From JAVKBW01 sp040222995 (GTDB lineage Bacteria > Pseudomonadota > Alphaproteobacteria > UBA8366 > Aestuariispiraceae): a stretch of 64,000 nucleotides of DNA. Positions 16,353 to 25,276 of the stretch are shown here, piece after piece. Where the stretch lies: assembly GCA_040222995.1 (NCBI GenBank), contig JAVKBW010000087.1, positions 124,001-188,000 on the forward strand, written 5' to 3'. The translations under genes were made by a program, and so were the position numbers. Every line of letters begins with the position of its first letter. Within the stretch, counting starts at the first letter, position 1. The notes beneath the pieces are model-generated. The model was not told where the DNA came from and did no database searches. It saw only the letters and a list, made by a program, of their open reading frames with translations.

Positions 16353-16907
16353 ATGCCAATGCCAGGAATGCGCGGAATGGAGCACATCGGCTTCACGGTT
16401 CCGGATCTCGACGAGGCCTGCAAGTTCTTCGAGGAAATTCTGGGTGCAAAAACACTCTATACGGCCGCGACGGATTTCCGTGTCGATGACAGCGACTGGA
16501 TGACAGAACATCTGAATGTTCATCCGCGCTCGGTTATCAAGGAATTCCGGTATATGCGGTGCGGTAACGGCACCAACCTGGAAGTGTTCGAATACAGCGC
16601 GCCTGACCAGAACCAGACCCCGCCGAAGAACAGCGATATCGGCGGCCACCATTTCGCTTTCTATGTCGATGACATGGATGCCGCGATTGCTTTTCTGAAG
16701 GAAAAGGGCGTCAAGGTTCTCGGCGAACCGACGGTGTACGATTCCGGTCCGAATATCGGGCTTACCTGGTGCTATTTCATGGCGCCATGGGGGCTGCAGC
16801 TTGAAATCGTGTCGGCGCCAAACGGCACCGTTTACGATAACGAAGCGAAGGAATCGGGCGCGATGAGGTTGTACAATCCCGCGAAACCTCAGGAAACGCT
16901 GATTTGA
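16353..16907 (+). CDS. VOC-superfamily protein (glyoxalase/bleomycin-resistance fold)
   Basis: 184 residues preceded by a perfect AGGAGG. Two beta-alpha-beta-beta-beta modules are visible. Likely metal ligands are His11 (MEHIGFTVPDLD), Glu in TNLEVFE, His in GGHHFAFYVDD and Glu in LQLEIVS, the usual H/E-H/E pattern of metal-dependent VOC enzymes (glyoxalase I, dioxygenases, epimerases). It lies 36 bases after the kinase and before the flavin monooxygenase. It could detoxify a reactive aldehyde such as methylglyoxal or be a true pathway enzyme such as an epimerase. Sequence alone does not decide. Confidence 0.85.
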   Translation: MPMPGMRGMEHIGFTVPDLDEACKFFEEILGAKTLYTAATDFRVDDSDWMTEHLNVHPRSVIKEFRYMRCGNGTNLEVFEYSAPDQNQTPPKNSDIGGHHFAFYVDDMDAAIAFLKEKGVKVLGEPTVYDSGPNIGLTWCYFMAPWGLQLEIVSAPNGTVYDNEAKESGAMRLYNPAKPQETLI

Positions 16908-17032
16908 TCGGGGGTGCCGCGCCGGCAACCCGGCGCGGCGCATTCGTAAAGATACAAGTCCGCCCTTTCCCGGAACAAAACGACAAAGAAAAGGGATCGG
17001 ATTCCGCTCGGTTATTCCAAGGGAGAAAACAG

Positions 17033-18832
17033 ATGAGTAACGCAGCGATGGAAAAACAGGTTTCGACCATATTGGATAATCTCAGTAAAGCGCTGGAATC
17101 AGGCGACATCGACGGTGTCACGAAACTGTTTCTGGAAGACTGTTACTGGCGGGATCTGGTTACATTCACGTGGAATATCTACACGATGGAAGGGCGTGAC
17201 GCGATTCGCGACATGCTTTCCACGCAACTTGCAGGCATCAAGCCGTCCGGCATGAAACTGGATCCTGAAGAAGAAGTCGAAGAGGCCGATGGCGTCATCA
17301 GTGCCTGGATCAGGTTTGAAACCGACCTGGCAAGCGGCTACGGCCATATCCGCCTCAAGGACGGTAAAATCTGGACATTGCTGACCACAATGGAATCGCT
17401 GAAAGGTTTCGAAGAGCCGCTTGGCAAACGCCGCCTGAAGGGCACGGCGCACGGCCATATCAAGGAACGCAAGACCTGGGCGGAAGAACGCGAGGAAGAA
17501 CTCGCGACGCTCGGTTACTCCAAGCAGCCTTATGTTGTCATCGTCGGCGGCGGCCAGGGCGGTATCGCCATGGGCGCGCGTTTGCGTCAGCTTGGCGTGC
17601 CGACGATTATCATCGAACGGAACGAACGGGCGGGCGATAGCTGGCGGAAGCGTTACAAGTCGCTCTGTCTGCATGACCCGATCTGGTACGACCACCTGCC
17701 GTATCTGCCGTTCCCCGACAACTGGCCTGTCTTTGCGCCGAAGGACAAGATCGGCGACTGGCTGGAAATGTATACCAGGGTGATGGAACTGAACTACTGG
17801 TCCAGCAGCAATTGCACCTCCGCCACATACGATGAAAAATCGGGCAAGTGGACAGTCGTGGTTGACCGCAACGGCGAGGAAGTCGTGCTGAAGCCGAAAC
17901 AGCTTGTTCTCGCGACCGGCATGTCGGGCAAGGCCCGCGTCCCCGACCTTCCGGGAATGGACAAGTTCAAAGGGGATCAACACCACTCATCGAAACATCC
18001 GGGGCCCGACGCCTACAAAGGTAAAAAGGCGGTCATTATCGGGTCGAACAATTCGGCGCACGATATCGCCGCCGCGCTTTGGGAAAACGGCGCCGATGTA
18101 ACGATGGTGCAGCGTTCGTCGACCCATATCGTGAAGTCGGAAACGCTGATGACCCTGGGCATGGGGCCGCTGTATTCGGAAGAAGCGAAGGAAGCCGGCA
18201 TGACCACGGCCAAGGCCGACCTGACCTTCGCGTCCGTTCCCTATAGGCTTCTGTCGGAGTTCCATAAACCGCTCTACGCCCAGATCAGAGAACACGATGC
18301 CGAACTGTATGAAGGCCTGGAAAAGGCAGGCTTCGAGCTGGATTTCGGGGACGACGAAAGCGGCCTGTTCATGAAGTATCTGCGTCGCGGCTCCGGTTAC
18401 TATATCGATGTCGGCGCCTGCGATCTGGTTGTCGACGGAAGCGTCAAGCTGAAGCACGGCCAGATCACCGAGGTGACGGAAAACGGCATCGTTCTGGACA
18501 ACGGCGAGAAGCTGGACGCAGACCTCATCGTCTACGCCACCGGCTACAATTCCATGAACGGCTGGGCCGCCGATCTGATGGGTCAGGACGTTGCCGACAG
18601 AGTCGGCAAGTGCTGGGGCCTCGGGTCGGACACAACAAAAGATCCGGGTCCGTGGGAAGGAGAATTGCGCAACATGTGGAAGCCGACCCAGCAGCCGGGA
18701 CTGTGGTTCCACGGCGGCAACCTACATCAGTCGCGTCACTACTCGCAGTTTCTTTCGCTGCAACTGAAAGCGCGGATGGAAGGGCTGCCGACGCCGGTCT
18801 ACGGCATGAATAAGGTGTATCACCTGCAGTAG
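17033..18832 (+). CDS. NTF2-like domain fused to flavin-containing monooxygenase
   Basis: About 599 residues from the ATG at 17033 (AAGGGAG upstream). Residues about 10-130 form an NTF2/SnoaL-like alpha+beta domain (VTKLFLEDCYWRDLVTFTWN). From about 168 follows a flavin monooxygenase: the FAD motif VVIVGGGQGGIAMGARLRQL, GDSWRKRYKSLCLHDPIWYD, a second nucleotide fold KAVIIGSNNSAHDIAAALWE for NADPH, and the late LIVYATGY motif. Such proteins oxygenate N, S or carbonyl carbon (Baeyer-Villiger). It is the last gene of the transporter operon and is followed by a strong terminator. Its presence implies an oxygen-dependent step, or a side reaction, in use of the imported compound. Substrate unknown. 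Confidence 0.88.
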   Translation: MSNAAMEKQVSTILDNLSKALESGDIDGVTKLFLEDCYWRDLVTFTWNIYTMEGRDAIRDMLSTQLAGIKPSGMKLDPEEEVEEADGVISAWIRFETDLASGYGHIRLKDGKIWTLLTTMESLKGFEEPLGKRRLKGTAHGHIKERKTWAEEREEELATLGYSKQPYVVIVGGGQGGIAMGARLRQLGVPTIIIERNERAGDSWRKRYKSLCLHDPIWYDHLPYLPFPDNWPVFAPKDKIGDWLEMYTRVMELNYWSSSNCTSATYDEKSGKWTVVVDRNGEEVVLKPKQLVLATGMSGKARVPDLPGMDKFKGDQHHSSKHPGPDAYKGKKAVIIGSNNSAHDIAAALWENGADVTMVQRSSTHIVKSETLMTLGMGPLYSEEAKEAGMTTAKADLTFASVPYRLLSEFHKPLYAQIREHDAELYEGLEKAGFELDFGDDESGLFMKYLRRGSGYYIDVGACDLVVDGSVKLKHGQITEVTENGIVLDNGEKLDADLIVYATGYNSMNGWAADLMGQDVADRVGKCWGLGSDTTKDPGPWEGELRNMWKPTQQPGLWFHGGNLHQSRHYSQFLSLQLKARMEGLPTPVYGMNKVYHLQ

Positions 18833-18858
18833 CCGCATCGAACCGTATTACAATTGCG

Positions 18859-18901
18859 AACAGGGCTGTGTTTCAGAAAATGACGCAGCCCTGTTTTCTT
18901 T
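18859..18901 (+). terminator. Intrinsic terminator of the rightward operon
   Basis: The arms ACAGGGCTGTG (18860-18870) and CGCAGCCCTGT (18884-18894) pair with one G-T, with a 13-base loop, and are followed by TTTCTTTC. It lies just after the monooxygenase stop and before the convergent ccoS end, and probably ends the transporter operon. Confidence 0.8.
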
Positions 18902-18934
18902 CAACGGCCAGAATTGCGTCTAGGGGGAAGGGCG

Positions 18935-19099
18935 CTACCGGCGCGCCTCGTCGGGTTTGTCCGCGTCATCGTCCAGAATGCGCCAGGCGTCACCGTCCAG
19001 ATCGTCGTACTGACCGGATTTCAGCGACCACAGGAACGCCATCAGGCCGATAAAGCCCAGCAACAGGGCGGCGGGGATCAGAATTATCAGGTGGTTCAT
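18935..19099 (-). CDS. ccoS: cbb3 oxidase maturation protein CcoS
   Basis: A 54-residue protein. One membrane segment (LIILIPAALLLGFIGLMAFL) is followed by WSLKSGQYDDLDGDAWRIL, the conserved CcoS signature, and an acidic tail. CcoS is needed for haem or copper loading of the cbb3-type oxidase. Its ATG overlaps the ccoI stop by four bases (ATGA). It is the last gene of the leftward ccoNOQPGHIS cluster. Confidence 0.95.
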   Translation of the reverse strand: MNHLIILIPAALLLGFIGLMAFLWSLKSGQYDDLDGDAWRILDDDADKPDEARR

Positions 19100-21408
19100 A
19101 TTGTGTCTCCCGCTGATACGGGAACCGATGAAGCGTGTCGGGTGCGCGGTTGTTTCGCCTGTTCGCCGGCCGTCCGGGTCCGGCGCGGTCCGGATAGGTT
19201 GAGCCGCAACGCGTTGGCGACGACCAGGAAGGACGAAGCCGACATGGCGATTGCGGCCACCAAAGGTGTCGCCAGCCCGGCCACGGCGACAGGCACGGCA
19301 ATCAGATTGTATAAAACAGCCAGCGCGAAATTCTGACGGATCAGTGAACGGGCCTGGCGCGATACGGTGATGGCCGCCTTAACCGAATCCAGGCCGTCAT
19401 GCAGAAACACGAACCCGGCCGCCCGTCGGCCGACATCCGCCGCCGTCGACGGGGCGATTGATGCGTCGGCGGCATTCAGCGCCGGCGCGTCATTAATGCC
19501 GTCGCCGACCATCAGCACGCGATGTCCTTTTGCCTGCAGGGCGCGGATGCGGTCGATCTTGTCCGTCGGGCTGAGGTCTCCCCGCGCCGCAGAAACGCCC
19601 AGCAACCCGGCAATCCGTTGGACCTTCTCAGACGTGTCGCCCGAAACGATTTCCGGCTCGAAGCCCTGTTTTTCCAGCCACGTCACGGTTTCGGCGGCTT
19701 CGTTGCGCAGTGTGTCGTCGAACCGGAAATCGGCCATAAGCCGACCGTCGCGGCTGAAAACCACACCATGCGACTGACCGTTCGTGCCATCGGTCACAGC
19801 CCATTCCGGCTTGCCCAGACGATAGGTCGTTGCGCCGCGACGGGCTTCAACACCAAGGCCCGGCTGTTCGGCAACGCTGTCCCACGAAGCGGTGTCGGGA
19901 GTAAGCCCCGAATTTTCAACCGCTGCGACAAGGGCGCGGGAATAGGGGTGCCGGCTGTTCGCCGCCAGCGACCCCGCCAGGGCGAGAAGCGACGGATCGT
20001 GATCTTCCAGTCCGCGAAGAGCCGGTTCACCGGTTGTCAGGGTGCCTGTTTTGTCAAACAGGACCTTGTCGGTTTCCGCCAGTTTCTCCAGCGCCGCGCC
20101 GTCGCTAACCAGAATGCCCTGCCGGGCCAGCCTGCCTGCGGCGACAACCTGAACGATCGGCACCGCCAGGCCCAGCGCGCAGGGACAGGTGATAATCAGC
20201 ACAGCGATTGCCGTATAAATCGCCTTGTGCCAGTCGCCGGTCGCCACGGCCCAGCCGATGAAGGTCATGAGGGCAGCGAGATGAACCGCCGGCGCATAGA
20301 TCGCCGCGGCCTTGTCGGATAATCGGCGGAAGGCTGGCTTTGCGCTTTCGGCAGCTTCCAGCATGGCGACCATTTCCGACAGAAACGACTGCTGGGCCGT
20401 GCGCGTCGCATGTACTGTAACAGGCGCACCCACAGCCATCGATCCGGCCGGAAAGGCTTTGCCCGGCAACGCCGGCAGCGGATCGCTCTCACCCGTTGCA
20501 ATGGAGCAGTCGATATCGCCGCCGCCGGTTACGACCGTGCCGTCCACCGGCAGACGCTGACCGGACGCAACAAAAACCGTCATGCCGGGACGGATGTCTT
20601 CCAGCGGAACCCAGTCCCGTGAACCGTCCGGCGCAACGACGGTCGCGCCGCTGGGCGCCAGTCGACCCAGGCTGGCGACGGCACCGCGCGCCCGTTCCCG
20701 CATCACATGGTCGAGCACCCGGCCGATCAGCAGGAAAAACAGCAGGGTGACAGAGGCATCGAAATAGGCGTTTTCGCCGTGGTTCAGCGTTTCATAAACA
20801 CTCATGCCCACAGCAAGCACAACGGCAAGCGAGATCGGCACATCCATGGTCAAACGGCGCGCCTTCAATGCGCGAAGCGCTGGCCTGAAGAACGGCTGGC
20901 CGGCATATCCGACGGCGGGAATGGCGATCAGAGCGGATATCCAGTGAAACAGATCCCGCGTCGATCCGTCCGCGCCGGACCAGATCGAAACCGACAGAAG
21001 CATGACATTGGCCGCCGCAAAACCGGCGACGCCCAGAGATATGAACAGCGTTCGCAGGGTCTTGTCGTTACGTGCGACCGCGCCGTCATCGAGATGAGCG
21101 GAATATCCGAGGCGGTCGAGCGCATTGAACACCGCATCGGGGTCGGCATCGTCGCGCGTCCAGTGAATAACCAGCCGTTTGGCGGAAAGATTTACCCGCG
21201 CCCGGAAAATGCCGGGAATCGCGGCCATTGCCTTTTCGATTGCGGCAATGCAGCCGCCACAATGAACGCCGGGCAGATAGAGATGCGTTTCCAGAAGGCC
21301 GTCGCCGGCATTGGTGCTGGCGAACAGCACCTCGTCGCGCGATGGATGCCCGTCCGATGCAGGCATCGAATCAGGCTGAACGGCCGGTCCGGAAAGACAG
21401 CAGCTCAT
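19096..21408 (-). CDS. ccoI: Copper-exporting P-type ATPase for cbb3 oxidase assembly (FixI/CcoI)
   Basis: 770 residues. The N-terminus starts MSCC; a heavy-metal domain has GVHCGGC (Cys50, Cys53); eight predicted membrane segments include the metal-binding CPC in ITCPCALGLAVP; the phosphorylation site is DKTGTLTTGEP and the hinge MVGDGINDAPALNAAD. CcoI moves copper across the inner membrane for insertion into CcoN. Its ATG overlaps the ccoH stop by four bases and its stop overlaps ccoS by four. Synteny with CcoH and CcoS separates it from a general copper-export CopA. Confidence 0.96.
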   Translation of the reverse strand: MSCCLSGPAVQPDSMPASDGHPSRDEVLFASTNAGDGLLETHLYLPGVHCGGCIAAIEKAMAAIPGIFRARVNLSAKRLVIHWTRDDADPDAVFNALDRLGYSAHLDDGAVARNDKTLRTLFISLGVAGFAAANVMLLSVSIWSGADGSTRDLFHWISALIAIPAVGYAGQPFFRPALRALKARRLTMDVPISLAVVLAVGMSVYETLNHGENAYFDASVTLLFFLLIGRVLDHVMRERARGAVASLGRLAPSGATVVAPDGSRDWVPLEDIRPGMTVFVASGQRLPVDGTVVTGGGDIDCSIATGESDPLPALPGKAFPAGSMAVGAPVTVHATRTAQQSFLSEMVAMLEAAESAKPAFRRLSDKAAAIYAPAVHLAALMTFIGWAVATGDWHKAIYTAIAVLIITCPCALGLAVPIVQVVAAGRLARQGILVSDGAALEKLAETDKVLFDKTGTLTTGEPALRGLEDHDPSLLALAGSLAANSRHPYSRALVAAVENSGLTPDTASWDSVAEQPGLGVEARRGATTYRLGKPEWAVTDGTNGQSHGVVFSRDGRLMADFRFDDTLRNEAAETVTWLEKQGFEPEIVSGDTSEKVQRIAGLLGVSAARGDLSPTDKIDRIRALQAKGHRVLMVGDGINDAPALNAADASIAPSTAADVGRRAAGFVFLHDGLDSVKAAITVSRQARSLIRQNFALAVLYNLIAVPVAVAGLATPLVAAIAMSASSFLVVANALRLNLSGPRRTRTAGEQAKQPRTRHASSVPVSAGDTI

Positions 21409-21920
21409 TGCGCGAGCGCCTCCAGGTCGGTTTCCTCGGCAGAAACGGTGAAACGGTACCGTTTGATCCAGTCAGGCTGACCGGCCCGTTTGATGCGGAT
21501 ATCGGCAGCCCACAACCCGGTTGCAAGCGGGTGAAGCAGGTCGAACCGTTCCGGCGCGGAACGAACAAGCTGAACCGTGTGGTCCTGCTGTTCGGCGGCG
21601 GGTCGGCGCAATACCGCGGTTACCGAATCGATCGCAAGCGGTTTTCCTGCCGCATCGGTGACTGTCAGCGACACGGTTGCGTTGTCGTAGGTGAAGCTGT
21701 CGACCCAGCCGAGACTGGCCTGCCATTCGTCATTGGCGATGCGCTCGTTGTAGTGCTGGCTCGCGACATAGGAGTTCTTCACGACAAGCCCGGTCCAGGA
21801 ACCGCTGGCGAAAACGGCGAGAACGACATTGACGAAAATGGTAACGCCGAAAAACAACGCCAGAACGCCAACCATATGCCAGCCTGTAAACCGGGTCGGT
21901 CTGAGAATCGAAGCAAACAT
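21405..21920 (-). CDS. ccoH: cbb3 oxidase assembly protein FixH/CcoH
   Basis: About 171 residues from the ATG at 21920, which follows the ccoG stop by one base (TGACATG); an in-frame upstream start would sit inside ccoG. One membrane segment (GVLALFFGVTIFVNVVLAVF) is followed by a periplasmic domain starting SYVASQHYNERI. CcoH stabilises assembly intermediates of the cbb3 oxidase. Confidence 0.95.
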   Translation of the reverse strand: MFASILRPTRFTGWHMVGVLALFFGVTIFVNVVLAVFASGSWTGLVVKNSYVASQHYNERIANDEWQASLGWVDSFTYDNATVSLTVTDAAGKPLAIDSVTAVLRRPAAEQQDHTVQLVRSAPERFDLLHPLATGLWAADIRIKRAGQPDWIKRYRFTVSAEETDLEALAQ

Positions 21921-21921
21921 G

Positions 21922-23481
21922 TCAACGGTTCCCTTTCTCGAAGCGTGTCTCATATTCAGCCCGTTCCGAGCCGAAGATATCCTGCACGGTGAAGGTCAGG
22001 TTCGTAACGTTGTCGGACAGCGTTTCCGGATCTGCCCGGACAAAAATACGCTGACTGCGCAGTTTGTCGGGCTCCACATCCAGATAAAGGACATCCGTTG
22101 TGTCATCGCCGGAATCGGGCATCGACATCGTCGCACCCGGTATGCCGGACAGGGATACGCGGACGGTTCGCGGTTCGGGCATCATATTCAGAACCTTCAC
22201 CGTATAGCCGTTGCGGACGTCACCGTTGGAAAGGGTGACATACAATGGGTTGCGGTCATGCAGGATGTTCAGATCGAGCCGACCGCGCGTGGCGACATGA
22301 AAACTCATCGCCAGCCCGATCAACGCCCAGACCGAAAAATAAGCCAGCGTTCTCGGCCTCAGGATGGATTTCGCCGTTGTGTGCTTCACGGCGTCCGATA
22401 GTTTGCCGTCGGCATTGCGCACACGGTCGGGCTCTATTTTTCTGGTATCTTCGTTCAGCGCCAGACGCATGTTGTGGTTATAGTCGGACAGCGTGGCGTA
22501 GGAGATCAATCCCCGCTCCCGGCCCAGTTTGTCCATCACCGAATCGCAGGCATCAATGCACAGGGCGCAGGTGATGCATTCCAGTTGCTGACCGTCGCGG
22601 ATATCGATTCCCATCGGGCAGACGGCGACACAGGCATTGCAGTCGACGCAGTCGCCGATCGCTTTTCCTTCTTCCGCCGAGCGTTTCTGATGCCGGCTGC
22701 GCGGTTCGCCGCGCCAGTTGTTATAGGTGACGGTCAGCGAGTGTTCGTCCAGCATCGCTCCCTGAATCCGGGGCCAGGGGCACATATAGGTGCAGACCTG
22801 CTCCCGCATCAGACCGCCCAATGTATAGGTGGTGAAGGTCAGCACGCCGACCGTGCTGTAGGCGATACCGGCGGCGTCGCCGGAAATGAAATTCATCGCC
22901 AGCGTCGGCGCGTCGGCGAAATAGAATATCCAGGCCCCGCCGGTGGACAGGGCGATCAGCAGCCAGATTGCGTGTTTTGCAACCCGTTTGGAGATTTTCG
23001 AAACAGTCCAGGGTTCCTTGTCGAGCTTGATGCGCTTGTTGCGCTCGCCCTCTACGGCCCGTTCGACGACCAGAAACAGATCGACCCAGACCGTCTGCGG
23101 GCAGGTATAGCCACACCACGCGCGTCCGACGGAGGAGGTTACGAGAAACAGGCCGATTCCGGCCATGACCAGCATGCCGGCCACATAATAGAATTCCTGC
23201 GGCCAGATTTCGATAAAGAAGAAATAGAAACGGCGGTTGACCAGATCGATCAGCACTGCCTGGTCAGGGGCGTATTCGCCCCTGTCCCAGCGCAGCCATG
23301 GCGTGATGTAGTAGATGCCGAGAGTGACCGCCATGATCAGCCACTTAAACCGGCGGAACGTGCCCTCGGCCCGCTTCGGATGTATTTTTTTCCGAGCGGC
23401 GTAGAGTGGTTGTTGCTTGTCGCGCCGGTTTACCGCCTCAACATCGTGCAGCGGGGCAAGCGGTTCCTCGGATGCAGACAT
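21922..23481 (-). CDS. ccoG: cbb3 oxidase accessory iron-sulfur protein FixG/CcoG
   Basis: 519 residues. It has several membrane segments (from FKWLIMAVTLGIYYITPWL), the CGYTCPQTVW and CTYMCPWPRIQ motifs, and two 4Fe-4S ferredoxin-type motifs, CVDCNACVAVCP and CITCALCIDACD. A C-terminal immunoglobulin-like periplasmic domain follows a last membrane segment. CcoG is a copper reductase implicated in cbb3 assembly. It is six bases after ccoP in the cluster. Confidence 0.96.
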   Translation of the reverse strand: MSASEEPLAPLHDVEAVNRRDKQQPLYAARKKIHPKRAEGTFRRFKWLIMAVTLGIYYITPWLRWDRGEYAPDQAVLIDLVNRRFYFFFIEIWPQEFYYVAGMLVMAGIGLFLVTSSVGRAWCGYTCPQTVWVDLFLVVERAVEGERNKRIKLDKEPWTVSKISKRVAKHAIWLLIALSTGGAWIFYFADAPTLAMNFISGDAAGIAYSTVGVLTFTTYTLGGLMREQVCTYMCPWPRIQGAMLDEHSLTVTYNNWRGEPRSRHQKRSAEEGKAIGDCVDCNACVAVCPMGIDIRDGQQLECITCALCIDACDSVMDKLGRERGLISYATLSDYNHNMRLALNEDTRKIEPDRVRNADGKLSDAVKHTTAKSILRPRTLAYFSVWALIGLAMSFHVATRGRLDLNILHDRNPLYVTLSNGDVRNGYTVKVLNMMPEPRTVRVSLSGIPGATMSMPDSGDDTTDVLYLDVEPDKLRSQRIFVRADPETLSDNVTNLTFTVQDIFGSERAEYETRFEKGNR

Positions 23482-23486
23482 GGATA

Positions 23487-24368
23487 CTATTCACCCCCGC
23501 CAAGCGAATGGATGTATACGGCGAGCCTTTTCACCTCGACATCGCCCAGACGATCATACCAGGCCGGCATGACGCCATGCTTCGGGTTGCGGATCTGTGC
23601 GATAAGCTGTGAGGTTTCCTGCCCGTAGTGCCAGACGGCGTCGGCCAGATTCGGCGCACCCACCTCACGCATGCCGGTACCGTCTTCGCCGTGGCAGGCG
23701 GCGCAGTTATCGGCAAACAACGTAGCTGCCGACGCCGCCAGTTCCCCGTTATGTTCGAGATTCGACAGGGAGCGGACGTAATGAGCCAGCGCCTTGATCT
23801 CGTCTCCGGAAAGGATGCCGTCGCGTCCGAAGGCCGGCATTTCGGAAAACCGCGTGTCTTCATCCTGTTCGTAGCGAACGCCGTGCGCGATGGTGGTGTA
23901 GATGTCCTCTACCGTTCCGCCCCACAGCCAGGCATCGTCGTTCAGATTCGGATACCCCTGGGCCTCCGCGCCCTGGGCGCCGGAGCCATGACATTGCGAA
24001 CAGTACACCTTGTACGCGGATGCGCCGCCGGCCGTGGCAAAACGCTGCAGTTCCGCATCGTCGGCAATATCGCCGACATCGGTTTCCGCGATACGGGCAA
24101 CAAGGCCGGCATTGGCGTCGGCCGCAGCCTGCAGGTCTGCTTCCACGTTGGCCCGGCTTGAATAGCCGCTGATGCCGCTGGTCGCATCTTCGATAAGCGG
24201 TATCGCGGGATAGTAAATGACATAACCGATTGCAAAGACAACGGTGGCGTAGAATATCCACAGCCACCAGCGCGGCAGCGGATTGTTGAGTTCCTGAATG
24301 CCGTCCCAGACGTGACCAGTGGTTTCAACACCAGTGATCTCGTCGATATTCTTGTTGGCGTCGCTCAT
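23487..24368 (-). CDS. ccoP: cbb3 oxidase dihaem cytochrome c subunit (CcoP)
   Basis: 293 residues with an N-terminal membrane anchor (WWLWIFYATVVFAIGYVIYY) and two haem c sites, CSQCH and CAACH. The axial methionines are probably in FSEMPAFGRDG and KHGVMPAWYD. The subunit passes electrons from cytochrome c to CcoO. It lies three bases after ccoQ. Confidence 0.96.
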   Translation of the reverse strand: MSDANKNIDEITGVETTGHVWDGIQELNNPLPRWWLWIFYATVVFAIGYVIYYPAIPLIEDATSGISGYSSRANVEADLQAAADANAGLVARIAETDVGDIADDAELQRFATAGGASAYKVYCSQCHGSGAQGAEAQGYPNLNDDAWLWGGTVEDIYTTIAHGVRYEQDEDTRFSEMPAFGRDGILSGDEIKALAHYVRSLSNLEHNGELAASAATLFADNCAACHGEDGTGMREVGAPNLADAVWHYGQETSQLIAQIRNPKHGVMPAWYDRLGDVEVKRLAVYIHSLGGGE

Positions 24369-24371
24369 CGG

Positions 24372-24521
24372 TCAATCACCTTTCAACGGAATTTCAGCGG
24401 CATCCTTTGCTTTCTTCTTGCCGCCCGGCCAGAAGGTGTAGACGAGAATGCCTGTAAACAGGACGAACAGATAGACGAGGCCCCAACTGTCGGCGAAATG
24501 GCGGAATTCGTTGTAATCCAT
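24372..24521 (-). CDS. ccoQ: cbb3 oxidase small subunit CcoQ
   Basis: A 49-residue protein, MDYNEFRHFADSWGL at the start, one membrane helix ending in LVYTFWPGGKKK, and a short polar tail. It lies between ccoO (11 bases before) and ccoP (3 bases after), the standard place, and the FWPGxKK motif is typical. CcoQ stabilises the CcoNO-CcoP contact. Confidence 0.94.
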   Translation of the reverse strand: MDYNEFRHFADSWGLVYLFVLFTGILVYTFWPGGKKKAKDAAEIPLKGD

Positions 24522-24532
24522 AATCCCCTCCG

Positions 24533-25264
24533 TTAGCGGTAGTTTTCGTCGGCCTGGTAGGTCGAGAAATCGACCAGCGTGCCCAGCATCTGAAGATATG
24601 CGACCAGCGCATCCATTTCCGTGACCCGGGAAGGGTTCCCGTCGAAATCGCCGACAAGAGCCTTCGGGTACCGGGCGAGAACACCGTCCCAGTCAGCGTC
24701 AGGCGTCGCCTGTGCGAACAGGTCGGATTCGGCGTTCTCGATCATCTCATCCGAATAGGGCACGCCGACCGCGCGGTTGGCGAGGAGACTGTCCGCGGTG
24801 AGGTCGGATGTGAGATCGGCATCCAGCAGAAAACCGTATTTCGGCATCACGGATTCCGGCACCACGGATTGCGGATCGGTCAGATGCTGGACATGCCAGG
24901 CGTTCGAATACCGGCCGCCGACCCGGGCCAGATCCGGCCCGGTGCGTTTCGACCCCCACTGGAACGGATGGTCGTACATCGACTCCGCCGCCAGCGAGTA
25001 GTTGCCGTAACGTTCAACCTCGTCCCGGAACGGCCGGATCATCTGGGAGTGGCACAGGTAGCACCCTTCCCGGACGTAGACATCGCGGCCTTTCAGCTCC
25101 AGCGGCGAGTAGGGCCGCACTCCGTCGACTTCCTCGATCGTGTTGTCGAGGTAGAACAGGGGTGCGATCTCGACGATACCGCCGACTGTCACCACCAGCA
25201 GGGAAAGCACGAGCAAAAGGGTCGCATTGGTTTCTACTCTTGAATGTTTATCGAGTAACGACAT
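24533..25264 (-). CDS. ccoO: cbb3 oxidase monohaem cytochrome c subunit (CcoO)
   Basis: 243 residues with an N-terminal membrane anchor (LLLVLSLLVVTVGGIVEIAP) and one haem c site, CYLCHSQ, followed by the conserved MIRPFRDEVERYGNYS. The axial Met is probably in SVMPKYGFL. It carries electrons into the CcoN catalytic subunit. Confidence 0.97.
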   Translation of the reverse strand: MSLLDKHSRVETNATLLLVLSLLVVTVGGIVEIAPLFYLDNTIEEVDGVRPYSPLELKGRDVYVREGCYLCHSQMIRPFRDEVERYGNYSLAAESMYDHPFQWGSKRTGPDLARVGGRYSNAWHVQHLTDPQSVVPESVMPKYGFLLDADLTSDLTADSLLANRAVGVPYSDEMIENAESDLFAQATPDADWDGVLARYPKALVGDFDGNPSRVTEMDALVAYLQMLGTLVDFSTYQADENYR

Positions 25265-25276
25265 CTCTGTGCCCTC

